Positions 31,626 through 40,181 of a DNA stretch of 64,000 nt are shown here, in pieces; the first letter of the stretch is position 1; every line of letters starts with the position of its first letter. The stretch comes from Methylibium sp. Root1272. GTDB lineage: Bacteria > Pseudomonadota > Gammaproteobacteria > Burkholderiales > Burkholderiaceae_C. The notes beneath the pieces are model-generated. The model saw nothing but the letters and a program-made list of their open reading frames with translations, had not been told where the DNA came from and searched no databases. Location: positions 6,890 through 70,889 of the forward strand of contig NZ_LMDY01000001.1 in assembly GCF_001425905.1 (NCBI RefSeq). The letters run 5' to 3'. A program made the translations under genes and the position numbers.

Positions 31626-32348
31626 ATGACGACGAACGATGCCCCGGCGATCAACGCCGACCCCCAGGAACTCGCGAAGTTCGGTGACCTGGCTCATCGC
31701 TGGTGGGATCCGGAGAGCGAGTTCCGGCCGCTGCACCAGATCAACCCGCTGCGGCTCGAGTGGCTCGCCAGGTTGGCCGGCGGCCTCAAGGGCAAGCGGG
31801 TGCTCGACGTCGGTTGCGGCGGCGGGATCCTCTCCGATGCGATGGCGCGCCAAGGCGCCGAGGTGCTGGGGATCGACCTGTCGAGCAAGGCGCTGAAGGT
31901 GGCGCAGTTGCACGCCCTGGAGGCGGCCACACCGTCGGTGCAGTACCGCGAGATCGCCGCCGAGGCGCTGGCTGCCGAGCAGCCGGGTCGGTATGACGTG
32001 GTCACCTGTATGGAGATGCTCGAGCACGTACCCGATCCGTCTTCGATCGTGCAGGCCTGTGCCGCACTGGTGCGGCCGGGGGGGCATGTGTTTTTCTCGA
32101 CCTTGAACCGCAATCCCAAGGCCTTCCTGTTCGCGATCGTCGGCGCGGAATACCTGCTCAAGTTGCTGCCGCGCGGCACGCACGAGTACGCGCGTTTCAT
32201 CCGCCCGAGCGAACTGGCGCGCTGGTGTCGCGAAGCCGATCTCGACGTGAGCGCCACCCGCGGCATGGAATACAACCCGCTCACGCGCCGCTATTGGCTG
32301 AGCGCGGATACCAGCGTGAACTATCTGTTCGGCTGCCGCAAAGCATGA
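31626..32348 (+). CDS. ubiG: ubiquinone biosynthesis O-methyltransferase
   Basis: UbiG performs both O-methylations in ubiquinone synthesis. The 240-residue SAM-dependent enzyme has the family start with [20 protein letters not shown], motif [16 protein letters not shown] near residue 62, and the EMLEHVPDP region. The ATG at 31626 is chosen over an upstream in-frame ATG that would lie in the preceding terminator. It overlaps gph by 4 bases (ATGA). Confidence 0.97.
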   Translation: MTTNDAPAINADPQELAKFGDLAHRWWDPESEFRPLHQINPLRLEWLARLAGGLKGKRVLDVGCGGGILSDAMARQGAEVLGIDLSSKALKVAQLHALEAATPSVQYREIAAEALAAEQPGRYDVVTCMEMLEHVPDPSSIVQACAALVRPGGHVFFSTLNRNPKAFLFAIVGAEYLLKLLPRGTHEYARFIRPSELARWCREADLDVSATRGMEYNPLTRRYWLSADTSVNYLFGCRKA

Positions 32349-33016
32349 GCGCGCGCTTTGGCGTGCGCGCCGTGCTGTTCGACCTGGACGGCACGCTGGC
32401 CGACACCGCACCCGATCTCGGCGGCGCCCTGAACCGCCTGCGCGAGCGGCGCGGACTGCCGGCGTTACCGATATCGCAACTGCGCCCGGTCGCTTCGGCC
32501 GGCGCACGCGGCATGCTGGGCGCCGGGCTCGGCATGGCGCCCGGCGACGACGACTACGAGTCGGCCCGCGTCGAGTTCCTGTCGGAGTACGAGGCCGCGC
32601 TCGACCGCGACACCCGGTTGTTCGACGGGGTGGCCGAGTGCCTGGCCGCGCTTGCGCAGCAGGGTCTGCGTTGGGGTGTCGTCACCAACAAGGCGACGCG
32701 CTTCACGGTGCCGGTGGTGGCAGGGCTGGGCCTCGATCGCTCGGCCGCCGTGGTGATCTCGGGCGACACCACTCCGCATGCCAAGCCGCATCCTGCACCG
32801 CTGCTCGAGGCCTGTGCCCGGCTCGGCATCGCGCCGCACGAGGCGGTGTACGTCGGCGATGACCTGCGCGACATGGAGGCGGCCCGCGCCGCCGGCATGC
32901 CCGCGATCGCCGCGGCGTACGGCTACCTCGGTGCAACGCCGGACCTCGAGGCCTGGCGCGCCGATGCCGTGATCGCGACGCCGCTCGACCTGCTGCCGCT
33001 GCTCGTGCCGATCTGA
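32345..33016 (+). CDS. gph: phosphoglycolate phosphatase (HAD family)
   Basis: This HAD hydrolase dephosphorylates 2-phosphoglycolate. It is 223 residues with motif [17 protein letters not shown], motif [10 protein letters not shown] and motifs [14 protein letters not shown] and [16 protein letters not shown]. Its ATG overlaps the ubiG stop (ATGA), so they are translationally coupled, a ubiG-gph pairing shared with other betaproteobacteria. Confidence 0.95.
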   Translation: MSARFGVRAVLFDLDGTLADTAPDLGGALNRLRERRGLPALPISQLRPVASAGARGMLGAGLGMAPGDDDYESARVEFLSEYEAALDRDTRLFDGVAECLAALAQQGLRWGVVTNKATRFTVPVVAGLGLDRSAAVVISGDTTPHAKPHPAPLLEACARLGIAPHEAVYVGDDLRDMEAARAAGMPAIAAAYGYLGATPDLEAWRADAVIATPLDLLPLLVPI

Positions 33017-33103
33017 GTGAAAGCCCGGTGAAAGCTCGGCGTTGACCCGCGACGCCCCGCGCGAGCACACTGCCACGGGCCTTTCCGCCCCGTCCTGCCA
33101 GCG

Positions 33104-36100
33104 ATGACCTCCAGCGCCCGATTGCCTTTCCTCCTGCGTTCGTGTCAACGCGGCGCCGCGCCGCGCGTCCTGCTGTGGACCGTGGGCGCCGTGGCGGCCC
33201 TGGCGCTTGTGTGGACGCTGCTGATCGGCTGGTGGTTGCCGGGCTTCCTGAAGCCGCGCATCGAGGCGGCGGGCAGCGAGGCGCTCGGTGCACCGTTGGT
33301 CCTCGACCGCATCGAACTGGCGCCGTGGCGGCTGGAAGCGGTGATCTCCAGCCTCAGGCTCGGGCCAGCCGAGGCGCCCTGGCTGCGCATCGCCGAGCTG
33401 AGGGCCGATCTGTCCATCGAGTCGCTGTGGCGGCTCGCGCCGGTGCTCGAGCGCGTGCTGGTGCGCGAGCCTCAGGTCGAGCTGGAGCGGTTGGCACCCG
33501 GGCGCTACAACATCACGCCGATGCTCGAGGCGCTGGCGAAACGACCGCCGTCGCCGCCCGACGCCAAGCCGGCGCGCTTCGCGCTGAACAATATCCGCCT
33601 CGAAGGCGGACGCATCCACATCGCCGACCGCGTGTCGCGCAGCGAGCACCACGTGGAAGGCCTGCAGATCGGCATCCCGTTCGTCTCGAACCTGCCGTCG
33701 CATGTGGAGATCCACGTCGAGCCGCTGCTCGACGCGCAGGTCAACGGCAGCCGCCTGCAGGTGCAGGGCAAGACTCAACCGTTCGCCGAGGGGCGGCGCT
33801 CGCACGTCGACGTGAGCTGGCGGCAGCTCGACGTGCCGCGCTGGGTCGAGGCGTTTGCGCCGCTGCTGCCGCAGGCACTGCCGATCGACGTCTCGCGCGG
33901 GCAGCTCGACCTGCAGCTCGCGATCGGCTTCGAGCAGCCGCCCGCGCCGGCGGCGCCGCTGCTGCGGATCGAAGGGGGCGCCACGCTGTCCCAGCTCCAG
34001 GCGCTCGTGCCGGCGCAGGGCGCGCGGGTCGCGGTGGAACGGCTCGCGGTCGAGGGGCTGGACCTGCGGCCGCTCGAACGCAAGGCCGTCGTCGGCTCGA
34101 TCCGCCTTCAGGCGCCGCAGCTCGAGGTCGACCTGCCGCGCCTCATGGCCACGGCGCCGGCTCCCGCCGGCAAGGACCGACTGGTGTTGTCCGATGCCGC
34201 CCCGGCACGCGCCGCGTCGTCCGCCAGCGCAGCGGCGAGTGCCGCCTCGGCGCCCGCCGCGGCCGGCGATGCCGACGGTTGGCAATGGCGCGTGGACAAG
34301 CTCGAGCTGGCCGAAGGCCGCGTGCTGCTGACCGAACCGGCCTGGCCCCAGGGCCAGGCGTTGACTCCCATCACGCTGGCGGTCAGCGGGCTCGACGCCC
34401 GCGCCGATGCGCCGCCCGCCACGCTGGCCCTGTCGCTGGCCGACGCGCAGGGCGCCAAGATCCAGGTCGACGGCACACTGTCGGTTGCGACACGCAGCGC
34501 CCGGCTGAAGGCCGACGTGGCCGGTTTCAAGCCGACCGCGTGGCTCACGCCCTGGCAGGCCCTGCTTCCGGTGCGCGTGCTGGGGGCCGACGTGGCGCTG
34601 CAGGCGCAGGCCGAGGCCGACCCGGCGGGCTGGTCCGTCAGCGAGGGTGCCCTGCAGCTCACGGGACTGGACTTGCAGCCGGTCGGCGCCGTGGCGCCTC
34701 CGCCGCAAGTTGCGCGCAAGGCGGCCGGCAAACTTGCCAAGCCGGCCACTGCGACGGACCGGCTGCGCCTGTCGCGGCTCGACGTGAGCGGGCTGCAGGT
34801 CGGTGCGCGTGCCGCCGAGCCGATCGTGGCCCGCATCGCTGCCGTGAAGCTGGACGGTCTGGACCTCGAGGCGGCGCGCAACGAGCGGGGCGTGATCGGC
34901 TGGCAGCCACCACCTGCCGAGAAGGCGGTGCCGGCATCAACGGCCGCGGCGCCCGGGCCATCGGCCCCGCCGCCGCGCTGGCAGGTCAGCGAGCTGAGCT
35001 GCAGCAACTGCGCCGTGACCGTCAGCGACCGCAGCGTCAAGCCGGTCGCGGCCTTCGGCATCGCGCGCACCGATCTCAAGCTGCGCCAGCTCGACAGCGA
35101 CCTGAGCAAGCCGCTGAGCTTCGAGCTGGCCACCGCCCTGCAGCACGGCGGCCGGCTGCGCGCCAGCGGTACCGCGCAGCCGCAGCCACTGTCGCTGCGC
35201 AGCAAGATCGACCTCGAATCGCTCGACCTGCGGGCGCTGCAGCCCTACGTCGAGGCGCGCTTGAACGTCTCCCTCGTGTCGGCCAAGGTGAGCGCGCGGG
35301 GTGACTTGCAGGTCGACGGCACGGCGCAGGAAGCCGTCTCGCTGGCGCGCTGGCGCGGACGGCTGGCGCTGAAGGAATTGCGTGTGCTCGACCAGATCAA
35401 CCAGGCCGAGTTCGTGCGCTTCAAGGGGCTGCAACTCGATGGCGCCGATGTGGGGTGGCGGCCTGCCGCGGTCGAAGCCGATCTGGGCAGCGTCTCGCTC
35501 GACGACTTCTATGGCCGGGTGATCGTCAATGCCGACGGTCGCATCAACCTGTCCAGGATCGTCAAGCGCCCGGGCGATGCCGCGCCGCGCTCGCTGACCA
35601 GCGAGAACGGGGCCGACGCGGCATTGGCGCCTGCGACGCCCGAGCCGGCATCTTCCGCCACGGCTTCGGCCTCCGCGGCATCCGCACCTGCTGGCACCGC
35701 TGCGGCCCCAGCCGCGCCCCCGCCCCAAGTGCGCTGGCGCGAGATCCGTCTGGCCGGCGGTACCGTCGACTTCACCGACAACTTCATCCGCCCCAACTAC
35801 TCGGCCAAGCTCACCGACATCGCGGGCGAGGTGTCGGCGCTGGCCTGGAACAACCCGCAGCCGGCCAGCGTGAAGATCTCCGGCAAGGTCGACGGCGCGG
35901 CGCCATTGGAGATCAGCGGCACCATGCACCCGCTGGGCCCGCGCCTGGCGACCGACATCACGGCCAGCGCGCGCGGCATCGACATCACCCGTCTCACGGC
36001 CTACTCCGGCCGCTACGCCGGCTATGGCATCGAGAAGGGCACCCTGTCGGTCAAGGTCCGCTACAAGATCGAGAACGGCAAGCTGGAGGCCGAGAACAAT

Positions 36101-36898
36101 GTCTATCTCGACCAGCTCACCTTCGGCGACAAGATCGACAGCCCCGACGCGCTGAAACTGCCCGTGCTGCTGGCCGTGTCGCTGCTGAAGGACCGCAATG
36201 GCGTGATCGACATCGACCTGCCGATCAGCGGCAGCCTCGACGATCCGCAGTTCTCGGTCGGCCGCATCATCGTGCGTGTGATCGTCAACCTGATCACCAA
36301 GGCCATCACCGCGCCGTTCTCGCTGCTCGCCAGCGCTTTCGGTGGCGGCGGGCAGGAACTGGGTTTCGTGGAGTTCGCGCCCGGCTCCACCGAACTCAGT
36401 GACGCCAGCCGTCAGCGCCTGGACACGCTGGCCAAGGCACTGACCGACCGGCCCGCCCTCAAACTCGAGGCCACCGGCCGCGCCGACGCGGCCGTCGACG
36501 AGCCGGCGCTTCGTGTCCAGTACCTCGATAGCCTGGTGCGCGCCGCCAAGGCCCAGTCCACCGGCGAGCTGGCCGAGAGCGTGAAGATCGAGCCCGCCGA
36601 GCGAGCCCGTTGGCTCGAGGCTGCCTACAAGGCCGCCGACCTGAAGACCAAACCCCGCAACGTCATCGGCCTGGCCAAGAGCTTGCCGCCGGCCGAGATG
36701 GAGGCCCTGCTGCTGGCCAGCGCGCCGTCCGGCGAGCCGGCCCTGAAGACCCTGGCCGACCAGCGCGGCGACCGCGTCAAGGCCTACCTGACGGCGAAGG
36801 TGCCGCCGGAGCGAGTGCTGCTGACGGCATCCAAGCTGGGCGCGGAGGGGATCGACGACAAGGGGTCCACCACCCGCGTGGCCTTCGCCCTGAAATGA
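33104..36898 (+). CDS. giant AsmA-like DUF748 protein
   Basis: A 1264-residue protein anchored by an N-terminal membrane helix (VLLWTVGAVAALALVWTLLIG, about 24-44). The long periplasmic part belongs to the DUF748/AsmA-like group, relatives of TamB/YhdP-type bridge proteins thought to move phospholipids between membranes. Two Ala-rich low-complexity linkers (about 360-390 and 840-875) separate beta-rich domains. The last 200 residues begin with GFVEFAPGSTELSDASRQRL and resemble a divergent OmpA-like module. The start ATG at 33104 lies 15 residues ahead of the helix region; no nearby partner genes are seen. It directly precedes the tmRNA gene. Confidence 0.88.
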   Translation: MTSSARLPFLLRSCQRGAAPRVLLWTVGAVAALALVWTLLIGWWLPGFLKPRIEAAGSEALGAPLVLDRIELAPWRLEAVISSLRLGPAEAPWLRIAELRADLSIESLWRLAPVLERVLVREPQVELERLAPGRYNITPMLEALAKRPPSPPDAKPARFALNNIRLEGGRIHIADRVSRSEHHVEGLQIGIPFVSNLPSHVEIHVEPLLDAQVNGSRLQVQGKTQPFAEGRRSHVDVSWRQLDVPRWVEAFAPLLPQALPIDVSRGQLDLQLAIGFEQPPAPAAPLLRIEGGATLSQLQALVPAQGARVAVERLAVEGLDLRPLERKAVVGSIRLQAPQLEVDLPRLMATAPAPAGKDRLVLSDAAPARAASSASAAASAASAPAAAGDADGWQWRVDKLELAEGRVLLTEPAWPQGQALTPITLAVSGLDARADAPPATLALSLADAQGAKIQVDGTLSVATRSARLKADVAGFKPTAWLTPWQALLPVRVLGADVALQAQAEADPAGWSVSEGALQLTGLDLQPVGAVAPPPQVARKAAGKLAKPATATDRLRLSRLDVSGLQVGARAAEPIVARIAAVKLDGLDLEAARNERGVIGWQPPPAEKAVPASTAAAPGPSAPPPRWQVSELSCSNCAVTVSDRSVKPVAAFGIARTDLKLRQLDSDLSKPLSFELATALQHGGRLRASGTAQPQPLSLRSKIDLESLDLRALQPYVEARLNVSLVSAKVSARGDLQVDGTAQEAVSLARWRGRLALKELRVLDQINQAEFVRFKGLQLDGADVGWRPAAVEADLGSVSLDDFYGRVIVNADGRINLSRIVKRPGDAAPRSLTSENGADAALAPATPEPASSATASASAASAPAGTAAAPAAPPPQVRWREIRLAGGTVDFTDNFIRPNYSAKLTDIAGEVSALAWNNPQPASVKISGKVDGAAPLEISGTMHPLGPRLATDITASARGIDITRLTAYSGRYAGYGIEKGTLSVKVRYKIENGKLEAENNVYLDQLTFGDKIDSPDALKLPVLLAVSLLKDRNGVIDIDLPISGSLDDPQFSVGRIIVRVIVNLITKAITAPFSLLASAFGGGGQELGFVEFAPGSTELSDASRQRLDTLAKALTDRPALKLEATGRADAAVDEPALRVQYLDSLVRAAKAQSTGELAESVKIEPAERARWLEAAYKAADLKTKPRNVIGLAKSLPPAEMEALLLASAPSGEPALKTLADQRGDRVKAYLTAKVPPERVLLTASKLGAEGIDDKGSTTRVAFALK

Positions 36899-36949
36899 CG
36901 CCGGCAGGGTCTGCACGATGCCCTTGAATCAGCTGGCGGACCCACCACC

Positions 36950-36955
36950 TACAAT
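36950..36955 (+). promoter_or_regulatory. probable -10 element of the tmRNA promoter
   Basis: TACAAT lies 9 bases before the first base of the tmRNA, the right place for a sigma-70 -10. A TTGAAT at 36924-36929 is 20 bases upstream, longer than ideal for a -35. Confidence 0.5.
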
Positions 36956-36964
36956 GCACACACA

Positions 36965-37336
36965 GGGGCCGACCTGGTTTCGACGTGGGTGCGGAATTGG
37001 AGTGGTGCATGCCGAGCATCAGTGAGCTCGTAAATCCAGCTGAAACAAACCAACTGCGAACGACGAACGTTTCGCCCTCGCCGCTTAAACACCGGTGAGC
37101 GTCTCAACGGCAGGCCGATGGGCCGGGCCCAAGCCGCAAGGTGGAAGGCTGAGACGTCATGCACATCGGCTGGTTGCTCGTCGGGTCACTCGGCGTTCAA
37201 CGAGACTCAGTGACTGGCGTTGTCCGTAGCGTGCTTCTGCGCGACGGCAACGTGAGACCCAAATCAGACAGCTAAGCATGTAGATCTACCCGAGGATGGC
37301 TTGCGGACGGGGGTTCGATTCCCCCCGGCTCCACCA
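36965..37336 (+). ncRNA. ssrA: transfer-messenger RNA
   Basis: The 372-nt RNA begins GGGGCCGACCTGGTTTCGAC and ends with the T arm GGGGG-TTCGATT-CCCCC, CGGCTCC and ACCA; the ends pair as the tRNA-like acceptor stem with one G-U. The tag reading frame at 37056-37088 is GCG AAC GAC GAA CGT TTC GCC CTC GCC GCT TAA, encoding ANDERFALAA. tmRNA rescues stalled ribosomes and tags the product for proteolysis. Its 3' end is the attachment site of the integrative element that follows; the repeat leaves the gene intact. Confidence 0.97.
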
Positions 37337-37414
37337 AATTGAACGGCCCGTGCCAGTGAAAGACCACTGGGACGGGCTTCTTCTTTTGGGCTCAAAACAG
37401 CCTTGATTGGCGTC
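37310..37414. repeat. left attachment repeat (attL) overlapping the tmRNA 3' end
   Basis: From GGCTCCACCA at 37327 to GGGCTC ending 37393 the sequence is identical to 41947-42013, 67 bases, and similarity continues with two mismatches to 37414. Upstream, GGGGGTTCGATTCCCCC is also shared; this copy has one extra C. It contains the true tmRNA 3' end and terminator. Confidence 0.92.
37346..37387 (+). terminator. tmRNA terminator
   Basis: GCCCGT-g-CCAGTG pairs with CACTGG-g-ACGGGC (37346-37377), then TTCTTCTTTT. It begins 9 bases after the tmRNA CCA. The same hairpin is duplicated at 41966-42007 in the right-hand repeat. Confidence 0.85.
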
Positions 37415-37417
37415 CGA

Positions 37418-37450
37418 TTCGCACGTGAGTCGCACGCAGATTCGCACGTG
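37418..37450. promoter_or_regulatory. putative integrase arm-type sites, left end
   Basis: TTCGCACGTGAGTCGCAC (37418-37435) and TTCGCACGTG (37441-37450) give three tandem copies of a CGCAC core between att and the integrase stop. A 17/18 match, TTCGCACGTCAGTCGCAC, recurs at 41876-41893 near the other end. Such end-located repeats are the pattern of integrase arm-binding sites. Confidence 0.6.
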
Positions 37451-37460
37451 AGCCTGGCGC

Positions 37461-38666
37461 TCAGACCTGCCCTTCGATGGCGATTCGCAGCCTTGCGGCC
37501 TGTGGTCGCTGGTAGTCCTGGCTGATGAACTTGCCGTAGACCCTGAACACGAGCTGCACGTCCACGTGCCCGAGTTGCTGGGCGACGTACCAAGGGTTTG
37601 CGCCGGCCGTGAGGAGGGCGCTGGCGAAGGTGTGGCGCACTTGGTAGGGGTTGCGGTACCGGACGCCTGACCGTGTGCACAGCGGCTCCCAGAGGGTCTT
37701 GCGGATCTGGGCGTCGGTTTCCCATGCGGCGCTGGTGCGCGGGTTGTTCCAGACGTGCTCGCCGGCCAGGAAGGTGGCTGACTTCTGGGCGATCAGCGCG
37801 GCAATGGCTTCGTCGTTGAGTTCCACGTCCCGGATACCTGCGGCCGTCTTCGGGCCCTTCTCGGTCTTGGCGACCAGGTTGCGGTCGATCCGGGCTTTGC
37901 GGCCGACCCAATCTATCTTTGCCCACCGCAAGGCCATGAGTTCGCCAGGTCGAAGGCCAGTGTTGAACCAGAACTGCAGCATGGGCCGCTCGTCGGCGCG
38001 GGCGTGTTCCAACAAGGTCGCTCGTTCCTTGGAGGCGAAGGGGTCGACCTCGTAGTCGCTGGCCTTCGTGGTCTGGCGCAGCAGCTTGCCGAGCGCGATG
38101 CGGTCGAAGGGGTTGTAGTCGATCAGCTCGTCGTTCAGCGCGTCCTCGAAGACGCTGCGCAGCGGTGTGAGCAGGTTGCGGGCTCGCTTGGGTGTGACGC
38201 CCAGGGCGCTGATCCAGTCGCGGAGCTTGCTGGGTGTGACCTGGCCGAGCGGCAGCTCGTCCCAGAACTTCATGCGCTGGCTGTTGATGGCCTTGCGGTA
38301 GCCGTCGAGCGTGCTGGGGCTGAGCGCTCAGTTCGCATGCTGGCGCTCGTAGAGGTCGAGTTGCTTGTCGAGCAGGGTGCGCATGGCAACGCGCCGGCCG
38401 CCCTCGAGCTGCTTGGCCCGCTCGCTGTGCGGGAAGTAGTCTGGATAGTGAAACGTGCCCTCTGCGATCTTGCGAAGGATTTCGGCACGTAGACCGCCCG
38501 CGTAGTGCAGGGCGGTTTGAGTGATCGAACCAGGCGGCAGCAGCTCGCGGCACTCGGTGCGGCGGAAGCTGAACGCGATCTGGATGCGCTCTTCGGTCTT
38601 GAACTTTCTGATGCTTACGCCGCGCGGATAGACGAGCTCGCGCGCGGGTCTTGGCCTTCCACCCAT
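37461..38666 (-). pseudogene. int: tyrosine integrase interrupted by one in-frame TGA
   Basis: Read through the stop, the frame encodes about 400 residues. The N-terminal part (38666-38331) is an arm-binding domain of the DUF3596 type (VSIRKFKTEERIQIAFSFR, then ILRKIAEGTFHYPDYFP). A TGA at 38330-38328 follows YERQHAN, and the same frame continues ALSPSTLDGYRKAINSQ into the core-binding and catalytic domains. The catalytic set is present: TGLRPGELMALRW (Arg), YQVRHTF (His-x-x-Arg region), GHVDVQLVFRVYGKF (His, Tyr). The TGA looks like a single substitution, for example from GGA or CGA. A Met 54 bases further on could give a 270-residue core-catalytic protein. The gene ends about 125 bases from the tmRNA and overlaps the excisionase-like gene. 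Confidence 0.85.
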
Positions 38667-38842
38667 TTGTTCACCTCTTCAAGGTTGACCCAGAGATTGC
38701 CGTCGGGGCCGAGTCGGCAATGCTGGCCGTCGGTCCACTGGCGCTTGCGGCGGCGTGCGTGTACGGCATCGGCCGTGTCGCCGCTCAGCTCACAGTACTT
38801 GGCGAGCCGGATCCAGTGCAGGGGGGAGAGGTAGGCGCTCAT
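38615..38842 (-). CDS. excisionase-like small DNA-binding protein
   Basis: A 75-residue basic protein (IRLAKYCELSGDTADAVHAR, then KRQWTDGQHCRLGPDG and VNLEEVNKWVEG) of the AlpA/excisionase winged-helix type, where a helix reads DNA and a WxxG-like turn precedes a tryptophan. Xis proteins direct the integrase to excise an element. Its 3' end overlaps the integrase start by 52 bases and its start lies 6 bases after the rep stop, the order expected for an integration module. Confidence 0.75.
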   Translation of the reverse strand: MSAYLSPLHWIRLAKYCELSGDTADAVHARRRKRQWTDGQHCRLGPDGNLWVNLEEVNKWVEGQDPRASSSIRAA

Positions 38843-38848
38843 GGTTGT

Positions 38849-39691
38849 TCACACCGCGAATCCGCCGAGGAGGCTGTAGGGGCCTGCGATGTCCCGAAGT
38901 GCCTGTGGGTGTGTGAATAGCCGAGTTGCGATAACGCGGGCTCCAACGAGGGACACCCGCCAGGGCGACGGCACGCAAACCCCCGTTCCCCGTTCAACCA
39001 GGCCAACACCTTTGACACGCACAAAGCTACTTTCAACTCCGGCAAGAGACTTGAGCCATGTGGGCAGGTTGAACCAGCGTCGAATCGGCTTGGCAAAGTC
39101 GTCGTGTCCTCCAGAGCCGTGGAGTCTGCATCCCTTGGGAAGAGACGCCTGACCGTCGAACTTGCTGACGTACTTGCAGAGGTATCCGACGGCGTTGCGC
39201 GCCCACTCGATACGGGTGTGTCCATGCGGCCACCAACCTTGCTTGTCTGGTTTGGGAAGGGTGAGACCACGCGGCAGCCAGAGGAGCACGTGGTAGTGGA
39301 GGGCTCCGCGCCGTTGCAGCTCGGCCACCCACACGTAGCGCATGCGGTGGCCCTTGCGCTTCATCCATTGGCGGATGTGCTTGAGCAGGGCGGAGATATG
39401 GCCTGGCCGGAAACCGTCAACGTCCCGGTAGGTGAGGGTGAGCATCGCGGGCTTGAACTGCCGCGTGCCGAGGCCGAAAGCGAAGAGGCGGGCCGCTGTG
39501 GTGACTGAACGTCGAAGACGTTTCAGACGAGCCTGGACCTGATCGATCTCGACTGAGTCGTCGGGGTGCGGCGTGTCACTTGTTTTAAGAGTGACAAGCC
39601 CAGGGCCTGCGGCCCGATCCGCTGCGCCTGCCGGCGCAGCAGCCTCGTGCCGAGGCCCACGGCCGAAAACCGAAGATGAGAGGTGATTCAT
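38849..39691 (-). CDS. HUH-type rolling-circle replication initiator
   Basis: A 280-residue Rep protein. Motif 1 is PAMLTLTYRDVDGF at 81-94, motif 2 is the metal-binding HUH as H132-Y133-H134 in GALHYHVLLWLP, and motif 3 is GYLCKYVSK with nicking-tyrosine candidates Y170 and Y174. These enzymes nick a double-stranded origin and start rolling-circle replication of small plasmids, filamentous-type phages and satellites. The ATG at 39691 abuts a perfect palindrome, and a TTGACA promoter lies just upstream. The gene leads the rep-xis-int operon. Without a second replication gene the element may make only single-stranded or circular copies in the presence of host factors. Confidence 0.88.
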   Translation of the reverse strand: MNHLSSSVFGRGPRHEAAAPAGAADRAAGPGLVTLKTSDTPHPDDSVEIDQVQARLKRLRRSVTTAARLFAFGLGTRQFKPAMLTLTYRDVDGFRPGHISALLKHIRQWMKRKGHRMRYVWVAELQRRGALHYHVLLWLPRGLTLPKPDKQGWWPHGHTRIEWARNAVGYLCKYVSKFDGQASLPKGCRLHGSGGHDDFAKPIRRWFNLPTWLKSLAGVESSFVRVKGVGLVERGTGVCVPSPWRVSLVGARVIATRLFTHPQALRDIAGPYSLLGGFAV

Positions 39692-39730
39692 GTTCCCTCA
39701 ATCGTAGAGGGAACATAATTATCCTGTCAA
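39691..39730 (-). promoter_or_regulatory. rep promoter with palindromic operator
   Basis: On the minus strand TTGACA (39730-39725) is followed after 18 bases by TACGAT (39706-39701). A perfect 9-bp inverted repeat, TGTTCCCTC-n7-GAGGGAACA (39691-39715), spans the -10 and touches the rep ATG. A repressor bound there would occlude the promoter; if transcription starts upstream, the same repeat would hide GAGGGA, the likely ribosome binding site, in a stem. Confidence 0.65.
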
Positions 39731-39746
39731 GGCACTTCAGGTGCCT
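39730..39746. repeat. short inverted repeat next to the rep promoter
   Basis: AGGCAC-ttcag-GTGCCT lies between the stop of the unknown gene and the rep -35, perfect over 6 bp. It may be a weak terminator for the upstream gene or part of the rep control region. Confidence 0.4.
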
Positions 39747-39750
39747 CTAT

Positions 39751-40128
39751 CTAGATCTGACGCTTGTCGAGCTCCAGCGGGGACTTCTCGTCACCGGAGA
39801 CGAGCTTCCAGAAGTTCGAGACGGCCTTGATGATCTTGTAGGCGTTGGTGCGTTCAGCATCCGGGCCGAACTCATCGAAGACCTCGGAGAGCTTGATGCC
39901 GAGGATCTCTTCGTACTTGCGGATCGTCTTCTTGCTGTGTACCAGGTAGAGCACCTTCCAGCCGAGGTGATGGGCGAGCAAGTACATGCCAAGCGCCGAC
40001 TCGACCTCATCAATCCCGTACTGACCGGACGGCAACGACCGCACAACGTTATCAATGAATGCATAGCGCTCGTGCGCTTGGGCGGGTGTGGCGAGCGGGG
40101 TCTTCCACGCTTTGTGCTTGGTGGCCAT
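39751..40128 (-). CDS. unknown protein of the integrative element
   Basis: A 125-residue soluble, mostly helical protein. Visible features are RYAFIDNVVRSLPSGQYGID, a hydrophobic LGMYLLAHHLGWKVLYLVH segment at about 48-66 too polar to be a membrane helix, and KTIRKYEEILGIKLSEVF. I do not recognise the family. It lies directly upstream of rep on the same strand, 60 bases away, and is divergent from the reverse transcriptase, so it is more likely part of the element backbone (replication or copy control) than of the RT system. Its composition is closer to the backbone than to the RT. Confidence 0.7.
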   Translation of the reverse strand: MATKHKAWKTPLATPAQAHERYAFIDNVVRSLPSGQYGIDEVESALGMYLLAHHLGWKVLYLVHSKKTIRKYEEILGIKLSEVFDEFGPDAERTNAYKIIKAVSNFWKLVSGDEKSPLELDKRQI

Positions 40129-40181
40129 CCGGCGAGGATAGCAGGGGAGGGAATTTCATCAACCCTTCGACAACCGAGCGT

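Noticed and set aside
37461-38666. Integrase break as a frameshift
   Set aside because: Both halves are in the same frame and the only lesion is a TGA at 38328-38330.
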